This document shows, piece by piece, positions 1 through 11,576 of a stretch of 64,000 nt of DNA (positions are counted from its first letter, which is position 1; each line of letters starts with the position of its first letter). A model generated the notes under the pieces. It worked only from the letters and a program-made list of their open reading frames with translations, was not told the DNA's origin and did not search any database. This stretch comes from Kryptolebias marmoratus. Its lineage: Eukaryota > Chordata > Actinopteri > Cyprinodontiformes > Rivulidae. The stretch is from positions 17,683,590 to 17,747,589 of the forward strand of contig NC_051441.1 in assembly GCF_001649575.2 (NCBI RefSeq), in the 5' to 3' direction. The position numbers and the translations under genes were made by a program.

Positions 1-504
1 CAAGTAGCTAGGACTAGCCGTTAGCATAGAGCTATCTATATTTCCTGTTTATAACAATTCTACAAAACGATTTCTTTAATAAATAAAAAAACAGAACAGT
101 TGAGGACTGTCAAAACTTCCCATCATTTGTAGAAGAAGCAACAAACTGTGATGGAAAATAAATTTGATTTTTATAGTTTACAGGCTAAATAATGCATGTT
201 TTTATGTCCAAACTTTACTGAAGAATTCATCCAAAATGAAGGGAAGTTGGGGACAATATCACAGATGCAGCTGGTTTAGGAGCTTGTTTGCAGGAGAAGC
301 TGTCAGGCAGGTCAACCTGATGAAAATGAAGGGTTTGATTTTGCTGATTCAAACAAATTGGTTCATTCTTTGGTTTTTTTTAAAGCTCTAACAGCTATGG
401 GAACCCAAAAGGAAACCATTAATATGGATCGAACCAAACAGACCCGAATAGGAGGGCTGTAACGTTGTTTTCATCTGTATTGGCTGCCTCTCGGTGCTCA
501 TGTC

Positions 505-722
505 TGTGTCTGTTAGCAAAACATCTCTTGAACCAGTGGACAAATTTCAATGAAACTCTCAGAAGGTAATCCCTGGATGTAGATCTAGAACTGGTTAACT
601 TTTGTCAACTCAATTCAAGATGGCCACCACAGGTAGTCAACTTTAGCCAACACAAAAATGACTACAACTGAGGGAATTTTACAGATATTGAGCTAAAATC
701 TAAAGCTGTAGTAGCTGAGAGT
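505..722. repeat. dispersed repeat family R, copy A
   Basis: This stretch shares an ordered set of short phrases with 34150-34354, 59211-59510, 60862-61080 and 61632-61935. The phrases are: a start near TGTTAGCAAAA, then TCAATGAAACT, TTCAAGATGGCCACCACAG, CCAACACAAAAATG, GATATTGAGCTAAAAT and GTAGCTGAGAGT. I see no coding potential and no clear terminal repeats. The family class is unknown to me. Confidence 0.7.
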
Positions 723-1062
723 TTGATTCTCTTTATTCTTCAAAGAAGTTTTTCTTTCTAAAGGAGCATCTCTTGTTAAAGTGTGCCTCATCATTTGCAA
801 ACACAGCCTGATTTTATTACCGTATCATAAACGATTTTTTTGTTTCACCAAAGCAAAACACACTCCAGAAATAGACGTATCCCCTGGCTGTTGTTGCGTA
901 AAACAAAAAGATTGCAAAAGCCACAAATATGAATCAGCTTTGAAACGCCAAACAGAGTGAAGAGGAGGCAGCGGAGGAGTGAAGGAACCTAAACGCAGCT
1001 TCTATTTCAGGAAGCGCGCAGTGGTCTGCAATTAAAGTTCAGCCAGGTTCTCCTAAAGAATT

Positions 1063-1265
1063 AAAGGTGTATATGTGGGTTTCCTTCGGGTACCCCGGTT
1101 TCCTCCCCACAGACGGAAAACATGCGCGTTAGGCTCAACGGTAACGCTAAATGGTCGCTAGGTCTGGGGGTGTGAATGTTTGTTTGTCTCGTTTGTCTCC
1201 ACATGTCCCTGTGATGGACTTGCGACCTGTCCAGGGCGTGTACTGCTTCTCCCCAAACCCTGCAC
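1063..1265 (+). repeat. SINE-like repeat body (copy 1)
   Basis: This is the body of a common teleost repeat: a stretch ending in CCTCCCCACAGACGG, then AACATGCGCGTTAGG, GTGTGAATG, TTTGTCTC, GATGGACTTGCGACCTG and TCCAGGG. It matches the longer copy at 56862-57143 in the same order. The tRNA-like head seen in copy 2 is missing or unrecognisable here, so this copy is 5'-truncated. Confidence 0.7.
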
Positions 1266-1444
1266 AAAAGCGGGTAAAAGAAAACGGACGGAGGAAATAA
1301 ATTTGGGGTGTTATGCGAAAAACCGATCCTGGTTTTCTACCTTTTAACAAATTAAAATTAGTGTTTAAAATGTAAATAATGAGCTGTTTGAACGAACCAA
1401 GTCCAAAAAACTGTTTGCTTTTACAAAAACAATAAAAAGTTTTG

Positions 1445-1575
1445 TTCCCTGGAGCGTGAGAGGACTGTGCCTTCGCTGAGGTAGCTCCCAGACTGTGGAA
1501 TGACCTCCTTTTGAATATCTGGCAGGTTCTTTTCCATGTCCGTTTTTAAAACTCATCTTGTTTCATTTGGCCTTC
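1445..1575 (+). repeat. LINE reverse-transcriptase 3' fragment (L2/CR1-like)
   Basis: In one plus-strand frame the stretch reads like the extreme C-terminus of L2/CR1-type reverse transcriptases: a block resembling AFAEVAPRLWNDLL, then an LF..HLF-like segment (family consensus: APRLWNSLP followed by FK..LKTHLF). Stops and frame damage show it is dead. The exact clade cannot be settled by eye. Confidence 0.55.
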
Positions 1576-3178
1576 GTGACACTGTGTGATATGTGGAGTT
1601 CAGTTTAATTCAATTTATGTACTTTTATTAGAAGGCTGTTTTTACTTTGTTTCTAATTTATTTTATTCTCATTTTTCCTTGTGTGACTTGCAGATATATC
1701 TTCTGTACTGCACTTTGACTGTCATCCTCTACAGAGGTGGTCCATCCCTGAAACCTTCACCACTCCGCTGTAATGTCCAAAGGATCATGTGGTGAGCCGG
1801 TCCTGTCAGAGTCTGTTTTCTCTCTCGTCTCCTGATCAGAAACATCTCCTTCAGTGCAACTCCAGTGATAGATTCAAACAAAATGCAGTTTGATGGAATT
1901 CCATTGACGGTAAATCCAAATCAACCTATAACCGAGTTTGTTTAGAATGAAATATTTGAATAGATTTGCTACCAAACAATAATTTCAGATCATTAAAAAA
2001 AAACAACTGACTGGTGCAGTCAGTGTATCTTTGTTTAATATTTGACAGAAAAAAATGTTTCGGAACCACTGATTTGCATGTAAGATACTAAAAAATAAAA
2101 TTGCTGCAGTTGTTGTTTTAACCAGCCATTCTATCGTCATTTATCTTTAAATTTCACGGTTCGTCAAAGATTGTATTTTGATTATGCTGTTGGTTTTTTT
2201 TTTGTTTTTTTTATAGAAGAAAGCTGCAGGCTGGGAGCCGAGCCAACAGCCGACTGATACCATCACATCCCTAACTTAGCTACTCTGTGGGTGGCAAACA
2301 TGTTGGCTCTTTCTTCTGGACAAAGATATATGCCAAAATCCTGCTTCCTATTACCTGAGATTGGGATAGGATCTGCACAGATCTGCGTGCTGAACTTCTG
2401 GATAGATTGATAAAAACACAGGTCTGGTAAAAAAAGACAAAAAGAAATGCACCTGGAGCCGCTGGGGTGAAAGGAAGAGAGAGTGCTCGGGAAGGAGAAC
2501 AAAAAAATGACTCGCTGCCGTCTTAACAGAACAGGATAAAGAGGGGGGGTGGGGGTGACGGTGAAAAACGGCGATGAAATTGGACGACTGCGAAAATTAC
2601 GCGTGTGAGTGACGGAGGCCGCCGTTTTCGGCTCACCTCAAAACCCACTTGGCAAAACGGAGGTTTCCCACAGTTTCCTTCACAGCCCATCAGTCAGGCC
2701 TGTGACGGAGGGGCGGGGGTGGGAATGGGGGGTACTGTCAGGGGTCAGGGCTACGCCCAGCACAGAGAGAATATGAAGCAGCTGCCTGGGACAGGAGGGC
2801 CCGACCCGGCGCCACGTGTGTGCGTTTCATAACCAGATTCATGCCTCAATTATCAATCGAGATTTAAAGAATGGGAATTCTTTGGAGCTCGTTAAAACGC
2901 ACCCCGGGGGGGGGGGTCACGACGACAACCGGGAACTTTGCAAATCCAAACAAATGCAACTTTCCAGGGAATGCATAAAGCGTGAACCTTTCCATTTAAG
3001 TTGTCGCAACTTTGCAAGCGTAGAAACCGCAGACAGACGTAAAAGGTCGGAGTCGATTTATGCCAAAAAAATGTTTAAAAGTTTTAAAATGGAGGTTTTG
3101 AGGTTTTGCCCAACAGAGACAACAACCAGCTCTGTGTCAAAAATCCCCAAAAGTGAGCGATTAGATCTGTTGAAGTGA

Positions 3179-3568
3179 GGTTCTGTGAAAACTGTTATAA
3201 ACAGTAAATATCTTACCTGTTGCAGATAGCTCCTTAATCAACTTCAGTTAAATAAACAGAGATTAAGTCTGACTGGAACGTCGGGCTTTGGCTGAAACGT
3301 TATGATTTCCCTGCAGGAAGTGTGTTAGGCTGCGCGGGAAGTGCTACAACTAGCTGCTGCTGCCATTTGTGCTTCTAGATAACCACAGAGTCCCACGCAA
3401 ACAGCTGTGTGCTTCGATATTTGTGACGACGCAAAGGTTAGCCGTTAGTTTGTCGCTCCAGGTCAGAATTACTCTTTTTTTTTTTTTTCTTCTCCAAACT
3501 GAGGTTACCGAAAGAACCATCTGCAGCAGGTAAGATGTTAATTGCTCACAGGTTTCCCACAGAACCCC
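3179..3568. mobile_element. MITE with splice-signal terminal repeats (M1)
   Basis: The two ends form a long imperfect inverted repeat. The left end starts GGTTCTGTG and contains ATCTTACCTGTTGCAGATAG at 3210-3229. The right end contains the reverse complement (ATCTGCAGCAGGTAAGAT, 3519-3536) and closes with CCACAGAACCCC. No transposase is present. Related termini occur at 30617-30639, 32711-33125, 40066-40345 and 63948-64000. The superfamily is not identified, and the outer ends and target duplication were not resolved. Confidence 0.65.
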
Positions 3569-4176
3569 ACTTCAGAAGATCGGACTTATTGGTATGAAGG
3601 GATGAAAGGGTACCTTTTGTGAAACCCAAAACCCGTGTTGGTTTTGTCTCCATTTGTTGCCGCTCCGCCCGTCGTTTTAGACATTTAATCACTCTCTGTT
3701 TAAATATTCACTCAGAACTAACTGACTCCCCCGTTACTTTGACTCCATGGTGGATCCCGCTCCTCAGGGTGGACCCGTGCCACCCCCGCATGAATTAGCT
3801 GCTCACGCGCCTCCAGCTGATAGGAACTCCGAGGCTGTTGCAGCCAACATAAACGCCTCTTTCGCTTTCTTTTCTTCGACAAGACGACGGCAGTCCTGCA
3901 GGGCGGCGTCACGGGAACCTGACTCTGCCTCACTTCCTTCGTGCCTGCAACTCATAGGCGAAATGAACTCTCCCGTAACTGCGCCTTGTTTCCCTCTCTG
4001 CTGCTTTCAGCGTCGGACGCATCAAAACGGGGGAGCCTCCCTGCATGCGTCCCCCGCAGACCCGGCGGAGGCAGCCCGCCTTAAAAGGTGTCGAGCCAAA
4101 CCTTCCACTGCTATCGTGCTCAGTGCGTGTTTTTATCTGCCGATGACACCAGTCGCACAAAAAAGCGAGGGGGACG

Positions 4177-4203
4177 GTGTGTGTGTGTGTGTGTGTGTGT
4201 GTG
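4177..4203. repeat. (GT)n microsatellite truncated by gap
   Basis: A perfect GT dinucleotide tract runs straight into the N run that follows, so the assembly probably broke in this or an adjoining simple repeat. Confidence 0.95.
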
Positions 4204-4393
4204 NNNNNNNNNNNNNNNNNNNNNNNNNNNNNNNNNNNNNNNNNNNNNNNNNNNNNNNNNNNNNNNNNNNNNNNNNNNNNNNNNNNNNNNNNNNNNNNNN
4301 NNNNNNNNNNNNNNNNNNNNNNNNNNNNNNNNNNNNNNNNNNNNNNNNNNNNNNNNNNNNNNNNNNNNNNNNNNNNNNNNNNNNNNNNNNNNN
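4204..4393. other. assembly gap (190 N)
   Basis: This is a run of N. The reading frames that appear to cross it carry no information. Confidence 1.
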
Positions 4394-5036
4394 GGGGGGG
4401 TGTTGGCCTCCCGCTGACAGCGAGATGGACGCCTCCAGGCGACGACCTTTTTGTTTCGGCCACATGCGGGCGGCGGGCGGAGGCCAAAGAGAACAACTTG
4501 TTCGCTTGTCCCGTGTGGCTGAGCACTCCGTGGCCGGGGGGGGGCTCGTTGCAGTTACCAGATCCACTCCGCCGTGGCTCGGAGAGGCCTGAATCACGCA
4601 CTCCCTCCAAAAAAAACCAAAATCAGATTCCAATTACCGCCCTCTTTGTGGCGCTCCCTGAATGGTTTGCCGCCTCTAAAGCGGCAGTTTAGACTCTACG
4701 TGCCAAACATGTCAATAAAACCGCCCTAATCGGCCACGGGATCTGTAAAGGCACCTGCTTATGGAAACACAACCCCCCTCCCCACCGTGCAGCCTGTCTG
4801 TGCGCCTGCACGGCTTCCTTTCTTATCGAAGCTGCGACCGGAGGCGGAAACATCGGGTCAGGGCGCAAAAAATGACACATTTTGGACACGGCAGGCTTCG
4901 TTGGTTAAAAGAAACAACTTCCTTTTTTTGTTTGTTTCCTGCTCAACATTTCAGTTCAAATACAGATTTCAAAACAAGATTTGACACTTTGTTGTTTTCC
5001 TGAACAAAAGATGTTTTGGTTAAAAATAGAAAATGT

Positions 5037-5039
<3 letters not shown>

Positions 5040-5107
<68 letters not shown>
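5040..5107. repeat. (AT)n microsatellite
   Basis: About 34 perfect TA/AT units. It is flanked by T-rich sequence and lies in the ntn1 intron. Confidence 0.95.
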
Positions 5108-5109
<2 letters not shown>

Positions 5110-6610
5110 AACATAACATGTTATGTTTGCGCCAAAGGAAAAAACTTTTTATTTTTATTTTTGTGGTTTCTTTAAACAGGCCAACACTTCACTTTTAAAT
5201 GATTTTGTTTTTTTAGTGTTTACAGTTACATTGTTTTTTCCCCTGCTAAATGTACATTGTGGGTGTAAATAAATCTGTTTGTATTTATATTTTTTGAAGT
5301 TTATTAGGAAACAGAAAAAGCGCATTTCTTATTTGAATTAATCAGTTTCATTATGGTCAGTGGTCAGACCTCTTTTTTTTTCTTATTTAGGTTATTGAAT
5401 TTAGTATTTCTAACCTTTAAGGTTTTGAGATTTTTCCTTTTTTTTTCTTGGAGCATGTGTGGCCTTTTTTTTTTTTACTCCAAGCCTCAGGCAGGTTTGA
5501 TCAAATTAGTCTCCTCAAGCTTCAGCACACACACGTAAAAAAAATCCTAATTTGCACATAAGACACGCTGTTCTTTACAGGGAGAGCTTTAAGATCTTTC
5601 AAAAATAGGGAAGCAAAAATCTGAAGTGTTTGCATTTCTGTGTCATTCAAGTCAGGGCAGATTCTCTCATTTGAATCCAGATTTTTATGCATAACAATTA
5701 ATCACCAAATTGACAACTCCTGTTTTTTACCACCTCACCGCCCCTGACAGGTGTTGTGCTGTCCCGTGGAGATCCATTTCCTCAACCAGCTTTGCTTCGT
5801 TTTCCTCTCAATTGTTTCAAAGAATCGTATTTTGAAGAAGCAAGAAAGCATTTAAAGCAGCAGAAACATCCTGCTGGCCGAAGAAAACCCATTAAAGACG
5901 GCTTCCTCTGTGCTCAGGAGGGGAAATAAAATCCCATCTGACTCGTGACGCACACGTACAGGACGGAAACAACAGCTCCAGATTAGTATAATCAGTTTTT
6001 TACACGTTTTTTAACTTTTTTCTTCTCTTTGGCTCCTCTGCATCAACCAATTTGCCCTAAAAAAATAAATCCACTAGAAAATAAAACATTTAAACAAAAT
6101 TCAATGCAAACTTGGAGTCAGGTGTTCTGCAAAAATACGACAAGTCTTTCTGAAGAGAAGCAGAGTTAAAAGTTAAAATTTGTTTTTGTATTTAAACTTG
6201 ATTAATTACGGTTTGGGCCAGTATTAAAGAAAATTATGTGTAATACCCAACACTTAAAACGTGTGTTTTGTTATTTTAAAGTGGGGTGCTTTTAAAATGA
6301 TTAAATGTGAGACAAGTTGGGCTCAGGCCTCCATAAATCGGTGGGTACATTTTAAACAAAAGTCTGCCTTTGCTCTGAAATGTAAATAAACTAATAAATG
6401 TCAACAATTTACTAAATGTCGCTCATTTTAGTACCTAACAAACTAGTTTTGGTATAAAGCTGTAACATTAAACTTGATAGTAAGTCGTTTTATTTGTAAT
6501 ATTTCAGAGTTTTATGAGGGGGGTTGGCGGTAAAGACCCTGAGGTGGGCTCGTTTTAACAGGGGGGACGGAACTCGACACAACACCTGTCAGGTATAATT
6601 AGTGCAGGTG

Positions 6611-6643
6611 AGAGAGAAGGAGGAGGAGGAGGAGGAGGAGGAA
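6611..6643. repeat. GGA polypurine tract beside the ntn1 splice donor
   Basis: The plus strand is uninterrupted purine, mostly GGA repeats. On the ntn1 sense strand this is a TCC-rich tract that begins only about 10 bases into the intron. Confidence 0.85.
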
Positions 6644-6655
6644 GCTCGGTCTTAC

Positions 6656-7718
6656 CCACGCACTCGTTGGCTTCCCGGGCCGTGGCCCTCTGCCACGGCC
6701 GGTCGTAGTGGAACGGCTTGCACCTGTCGCACTCCGGGCCGGCCGTGTTGTGCTTGCACTCGCACACCAGGCTGCCCTCGCGGTCCTTCACGCACTTGGA
6801 CGCGTGCCCGTTGCACTTGCACCTCCCGCCCACCTGCAGGTCCGACACGGCGTAGAAGTAGGAGTCGCGCGCCAGCTCCGAGTCGTCCTCGTTCTCGTCG
6901 CCGAACGTGTGCAGGCGGCTGAAGGCCACCTTGATGTCGGTGGCCGTGACCCAGTCCTGCAGCACCGGCGAGTTGTCGAAGTCGTGCGCCGACGGGCGGC
7001 CGTCCAGCGTGCTGAAGGCGATGAGGCCGCCGCTCAGCGGGTGCATGTCGGTGTGGGAGTCCGTGCACACGGCCTCCTGCTCGTTCTGCTTGGTGATGCT
7101 CGCCTTGTTCTGCCGGTTGTACATCTTCTTGCACTGCGTGGAGTAGAACTGGAAGGGCACCCACGACTTGCCGTAGTCCATGGACTTGTAGATGGCCATG
7201 GACTCGGGTCTCGGGGAGCAGAACTGCAGGCTGACGTAGGTCACCTCGAACTTCTTGCCCAGGGACAGGGTCAGGGTGACGTTCTGCGGGAACTGGACGA
7301 AGTTCTCCGACTGCCAGCAGGTCAGGTTGTGCGGGTTGTTCAGGTCCGTCAGGTAGGCGGGCGGCCGGGCCTTCTTGGGGTCCCCGGCGTCGCACGTGTG
7401 GCAGTCGCGGGCGCGCTCCTCGCCCTTCTCGGTCACCACGCAGAAGCGGGCGGCGGGGCTCCCGCAGGTGCTGGACACGCGCACGTCCTTGCCGAAAGCC
7501 GAGTTGACGAAGTCCGGGATGCACCTGCGGGGGTTGCCGTTCTCGTCGTAGCAGGGGTCCGGGGGGGAGGACTGGGCGGCGAACATGCTCAGGCCGTACC
7601 CCCCGAGGGCTCTCGTGCTCAGGGAGGACAGCGTCAGCAGGAGCAGCGGGAGCAGCGGCGGAGGGAGCCGGCTCCGCGGAGCCGCGCTCACCGCAGACCG
7701 AGCGCCGCAGGGAGCCAT
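6656..7718 (-). CDS. ntn1: netrin-1, first coding exon (N-terminal domain)
   Basis: Netrins are secreted laminin-related ligands of DCC and UNC5 receptors that steer axons and migrating cells. The exon encodes 354 residues plus one base. The first ~35 residues are a signal peptide with a leucine/proline-rich hydrophobic core. A laminin N-terminal (VI) domain follows, with the family-typical blocks [63 protein letters not shown] and [21 protein letters not shown], then the first laminin-EGF repeat from [12 protein letters not shown]. The exon stops after ECV at a GTAAG donor (6655-6651), where netrin-1 continues into the next EGF repeat. I chose the ATG at 7716-7718 because it lies just inside a splice acceptor and immediately precedes the signal peptide; the frame happens to stay open upstream through the leader. 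The sequence is closer to netrin-1 than to other netrins as I know them; ntn1a versus ntn1b cannot be decided here. Confidence 0.95.
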
Positions 7719-7723
7719 ACGGG

Positions 7724-7832
7724 CTGGAAGTGAGGAGGCAGAGAGCAGGTGATTAAAAAAAACAACAACAGCAGCTGGGGGGACGGCGCGAAGGACTGCG
7801 CGCGAGGTGCTGAACGCGGGGAAGAAACTTAC
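7724..7832 (-). other. ntn1: ntn1 5'-UTR intron
   Basis: On the minus strand a GTAAGT donor (from 7832) and a pyrimidine-rich acceptor ending CTTCCAG (to 7724) enclose 109 bases. The acceptor leaves only five leader bases before the chosen ATG. This explains why the frame appears open above the start codon. Confidence 0.7.
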
Positions 7833-8110
7833 GAGGCGAAGAAAACTCCACCCAGAACCTCCACCACCACCCGCGCAGCTCAGTAGCAAAGTGTGGGACT
7901 CCCGAGGAGCTTCGGAGAAACAGCCTATCCTGTTAAAACCTCCTCCTTCTTCTCCTCCTCCTCCGAGGAACAAAATAAAAACAAGACAAATGAGTCTGTC
8001 CTCCTCATAGTCACACCTCTGTCCACCTCTGTCCCTCTCTGCGCCGATGAGGACACGGTCTGTGCGCTGAGGGAGCGGCGCCATCTGCCGGACAATCGTT
8101 GGAGCTGCAT
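7833..8110 (-). promoter_or_regulatory. ntn1: ntn1 5' leader exon and promoter-proximal region
   Basis: The region upstream of the leader-intron donor should contain the non-coding first exon and the core promoter. It is pyrimidine/GC-rich near the donor, turns AT-rich above about 8110, and shows no TATA box I would trust. The transcription start cannot be placed from sequence alone. Confidence 0.45.
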
Positions 8111-9544
8111 CTAGAATAAAAATAAGTTATGAAAAAATAATATATTTAGACTCAAACCTAAAGATAATAATAACTTCACTCCTTTATCAGGTTCTTTTGA
8201 GGTCCGTATTTTTAATTAATGCTACACATATTTTCCTTCTTTTAGTGTTAAAGCAAATGCTATTTCTTAAACTATACATAGATCCTAAATAGGTAATTTT
8301 GTTTGCTATTTCTTTTTTCTGTCGTAACAGACTAAAGGTCCTAATTCAAAGTGAAGAGAGAGCATTAAGTCTGATTAAAGGAGGATGTTTTTTATTTTGA
8401 AAACATTTTGATTTCCCTTTTTTTCCAGTCTCATCAAAAGAGGGTGTGGAGCAGTTTTAAAACGCTTCAAAAAGTTCTTTCAAATGTTCACAGGGGTTGC
8501 TAGATTTTAGTGTGAATACATTGACAATATATCTGTCAAAAGTTCAAGGAGTGAAGGCAGAAAAGCTGTCAGTCAGGACGGCTGGGTGGAATAAAAAGCC
8601 AGACGCTCAACTTGATGTGACTCTTCCTAAAACTGCCTGATGTAAACGATAGTAGGATCTTTAGTTCTTGACGATTTTCCATAAAATGGTAAACCGTTAC
8701 GATTATGGATGAATCGGTCCTGACACGCGCTGACAAAGAAGCTGTTTGTGTGATCTGTCTGCATTTTCTAGTTGCCTGAAACGGTTTGTGGAGAAGTGTT
8801 TTTTTTTTTTTTTAAATGGCCTTTATATGACAACAACACAATGAAACTCTGGGAATTCTGCCATGGCTATCAGAGGCTCCACCTTTAAAAAAAAAAAACA
8901 TTAAAGTTAAGTTCCTGCTCCTCCACATCAAAAAACGGGTCAGCCGAGGTGGGAAAACAACCAAAAAGAGCACAAGTAAAAGGTAAGAATTATACTTTTA
9001 AGAAAGGTCCGTAACGGAACCAGGGGTAAGTGAATAACACCTGCGGGAGGAGACTTTCCACGAAAGTACTTTAGCGCTTGAATAGCTTTGAATCAGGATC
9101 ATTTCTTATTTGTTGCAGATCTTAGGAGGAGGGCAAAGGATCCCAGCAACCGGAGGGAAAGAGAACAGCTTCGAGTTTCAGCTTACGGACAGGTGAGTGG
9201 TGTCTTGAGGGTGAATCGAGAGAGCGAGCAGGCAGGCTGACCTGACTTCTGCAGGGACGACAACGGAGGCGATCACCAGAGGATCTTTTTCACAAGGATT
9301 TGTAGACAGGAGCACACAGAGGATTCTCTCTTTTTCAATATTAAAATTCATACAAGCCACAAAAAATAAAAGTAAAATCCAACGATGAGTCGTAATTGAG
9401 CTAAGCCTTAAATATGCTCAGGAGTAGTCAGGTTAACAGACCACAGGTGACAGACCTCTGTCTCACCCTGAAAGTGAAACGTTAGAGGAGAACAGAGCAA
9501 GAAGGTTGGAGTCCTGACATCCTGGTCACCTCTCCTCTGCAGGT

Positions 9545-9665
9545 TCTCCTCTCTGGCCTTGGGATCCCCCCAGGAGGAGCTGGAGGAGGAGCTCCAGGTT
9601 TCCCTCCCGGACCTGCTGCCTCAACAAACAGCACAGACACGCCGAAGCAAATGGACAGGCAGCAT
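9545..9665 (+). repeat. LINE 3'-end fragment
   Basis: The plus strand resembles the 3' end of a common fish non-LTR element: GCCTTGGGATCCCCC, then AGGAGGAGCTGGAGGAG, TTTCCCTCCC and CTGCTGCCTC. It corresponds to the protein tail ...LGIPxEELEE...VSLLxLLPP. The copy is short and decayed. The same family recurs at 18085-18340 (minus) and 18920-19290 (plus). Confidence 0.6.
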
Positions 9666-11070
9666 CACGGCGTCGCGTTCCAAATAACCTGCAAGCCAGG
9701 TGTTTCCGAAACGTTGTGACATAAAACAGTAAGTTGGAGAGAAAAAAACTCAAACCCACATTTTCACTTAAAACCTGAGATTTCGGGAAGACGTAGAGAG
9801 TTTTGTCAGGTGATATGTGTCAGACAGACGACTCCTCCTCCATCACCAGCACAACCCATTAACTGCCTCAGCTGCAAGGTCTCACGCAGTTCCTGTTTTG
9901 CGGCACTCGCTGGCTCGACGGCGCAGTTGAAGGGTCTATTTCAGAGAGGAGGATGTGGTTTCCTTATTGTTTCCCTCGGCTGGCCTGTCTCCGTCTCTGC
10001 TCGATCCTGGACAACCTGGAGCACTGACAGGGCGCAGTTAGGGGTAAGGCTTCCCTCTTTCTCCGCTCGTTTAATCGAGAGTTTTAACCCCTTTTAAAAT
10101 GTAGACAGTGCAATGTGTTCTGCTGTGGGTGCGTGTGTGTTAATTGACATTCTTCATATACGTGCAGCCTGTCTGCAGCATGCAGGAACAAGCCTCTGTC
10201 ACATCAGTTACATCAGATCTGCACATTTCCTGTTCTCCTTCTTTCGAAGCGTGCATCACTTTAATCACAACCCACCGCACAAATCTACGCCTCTTTTTGG
10301 TTCGACTCTCAGCAGATCCACCAGTTTTGTTTTTTTTTTGTTTTTTTTTTAAAAAGCAGCATTGCGAGGTCACTCCTCCGGCGATCTGACATGAATGCCT
10401 GCAGCAGTAGGCCTAACATCCATCTCTGCACAGTGGCAGGTCAGGTTTACACAGCAGTGTGGGACAATACTCCCCCCCGACACATACAATGGACCAACAC
10501 CTGCTTCCTCAGGGGACAATTCATGGATTTTCTTGCTAAAATGGGATACTCCAGGTACTTCTGAGCTTAAAGCGGCTGTAAATATAGATATCCACACATA
10601 TTGTCCTTATTGTCAGCAGAGCACTTGCAGTGTGTGTGTCAGAGGAAACTAAGTGCAGCAGCAGAAACACGCGGTCAACAGAGGCAGATAAGAATCGGAA
10701 ACATCCAGATAAGATGTTAATGAAGAACCACAGAGGTTAAGCTGTGAGCGCGCACCCATCTGTTAGAGCAGTTTGCATGCACTGTGTTTTTGTTTTAACG
10801 GGTACGTCATTCCTCGTGTCTGTGTCTGCAGAATTCAGTAACGATTTTAAAAAGTTTAGTTTCACGCAAGTTTTTTTTTTTTTTTAATTTAATTCCTTCT
10901 GCAGCTGATGCATATCAACGTCTTGCAGGGGAACAATAATAACATTGCAAAAAAAATTTAAATAAATAAAGATAAATTTATTATTTCGGTTTAGTTCTGC
11001 CCAGGGTGTCGTTGCTATACATGAAGCCATACTGGGGCACAGCACACTTCATTAAACAGCCCAGTTTTCA

Positions 11071-11576
11071 AAGGTACCTCATATGTACCCTTTAGGTACC
11101 CTCATAAGTACCTGTAAAAACCCCTGTATGTACACTGTCATTACCCTGTAAGTGCCTGTCAGTACCCTGAATGTAATCCTATAAATATCCTGTATGTCTC
11201 CCTGTTAGTATGTATGTAGTTTTGTAAGAATCTTGTATGTACCTCTGCAAGTACGTTGTAAGTACCTTTTCATTACCCTGTAAGTAGCCTTTATGTACCC
11301 TGCAAGTACCGCATTTGCACCTTGTAAGTACCCCCACAAGAACACTGTAAGTGTCTTATATGTACTCCCCCCAAGTACCCAGTAATTATTCTTTAGGTTC
11401 CATGTACGTACCTTATAATGATTTTGTAGGTACTCTTTAAATATCCTGTAATCACCCAGTTAGTACCCTGTATGTACCCCTGTAAGTACCTTCTCATTAC
11501 CCTTTAAGTGTCCTATATGTACCCCCTGAGTACCCAGTAATTACCCTGTAGGTTCTGTGTACTGTACCCTGTAAGC
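11071..11576. repeat. degenerate GTACC/CCCTGTAAGTACC minisatellite
   Basis: About 500 bases of diverged tandem units, each around 12-15 bases, built on phrases such as GTACCCTGTAAGTACC, TATGTACC and CATTACCCTGTAAG. Spacing and units drift strongly, so the array is old. There is no open frame and no sign of a gene. Confidence 0.8.

Larger units (their letters stand above)
1..6655 (-). other. ntn1: ntn1 intron (3' side of first coding exon)
   Basis: Because netrin is on the minus strand, everything below the splice donor at 6655 is intron, and its far end lies outside the window. I found no conserved protein in it. It holds a dispersed repeat (505-722), a SINE-like copy (1063-1265), a LINE fragment (1445-1575), a MITE (3179-3568), a GT tract leading into an assembly gap (4177-4393) and an AT tract (5040-5107). 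Open frames at 3.7-4.6 kb are GC-rich but look like no known protein. A long first intron is usual for netrin-1 genes. Confidence 0.75.

Noticed and set aside
3747..4692. Several long frames around 3.7-4.7 kb
   Set aside because: They run through the N gap, where any frame is open. The real sequence on either side is low-complexity or GC-biased with no homology.
5016..5198. YIYIYI-repeat peptides
   Set aside because: Translation of the AT microsatellite.
6708..7733. 341-codon open frame on the plus strand opposite ntn1
   Set aside because: It is the antisense shadow of the GC-rich netrin exon. The composition (Val/Arg/Leu/Gly-rich) has no known family, and the minus strand is clearly netrin.
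7719..8084. N-terminal extension of the netrin frame
   Set aside because: The frame stays open by chance through the leader. A splice acceptor at 7724 and donor at 7832 remove most of it, and the signal peptide begins at the ATG at 7718.
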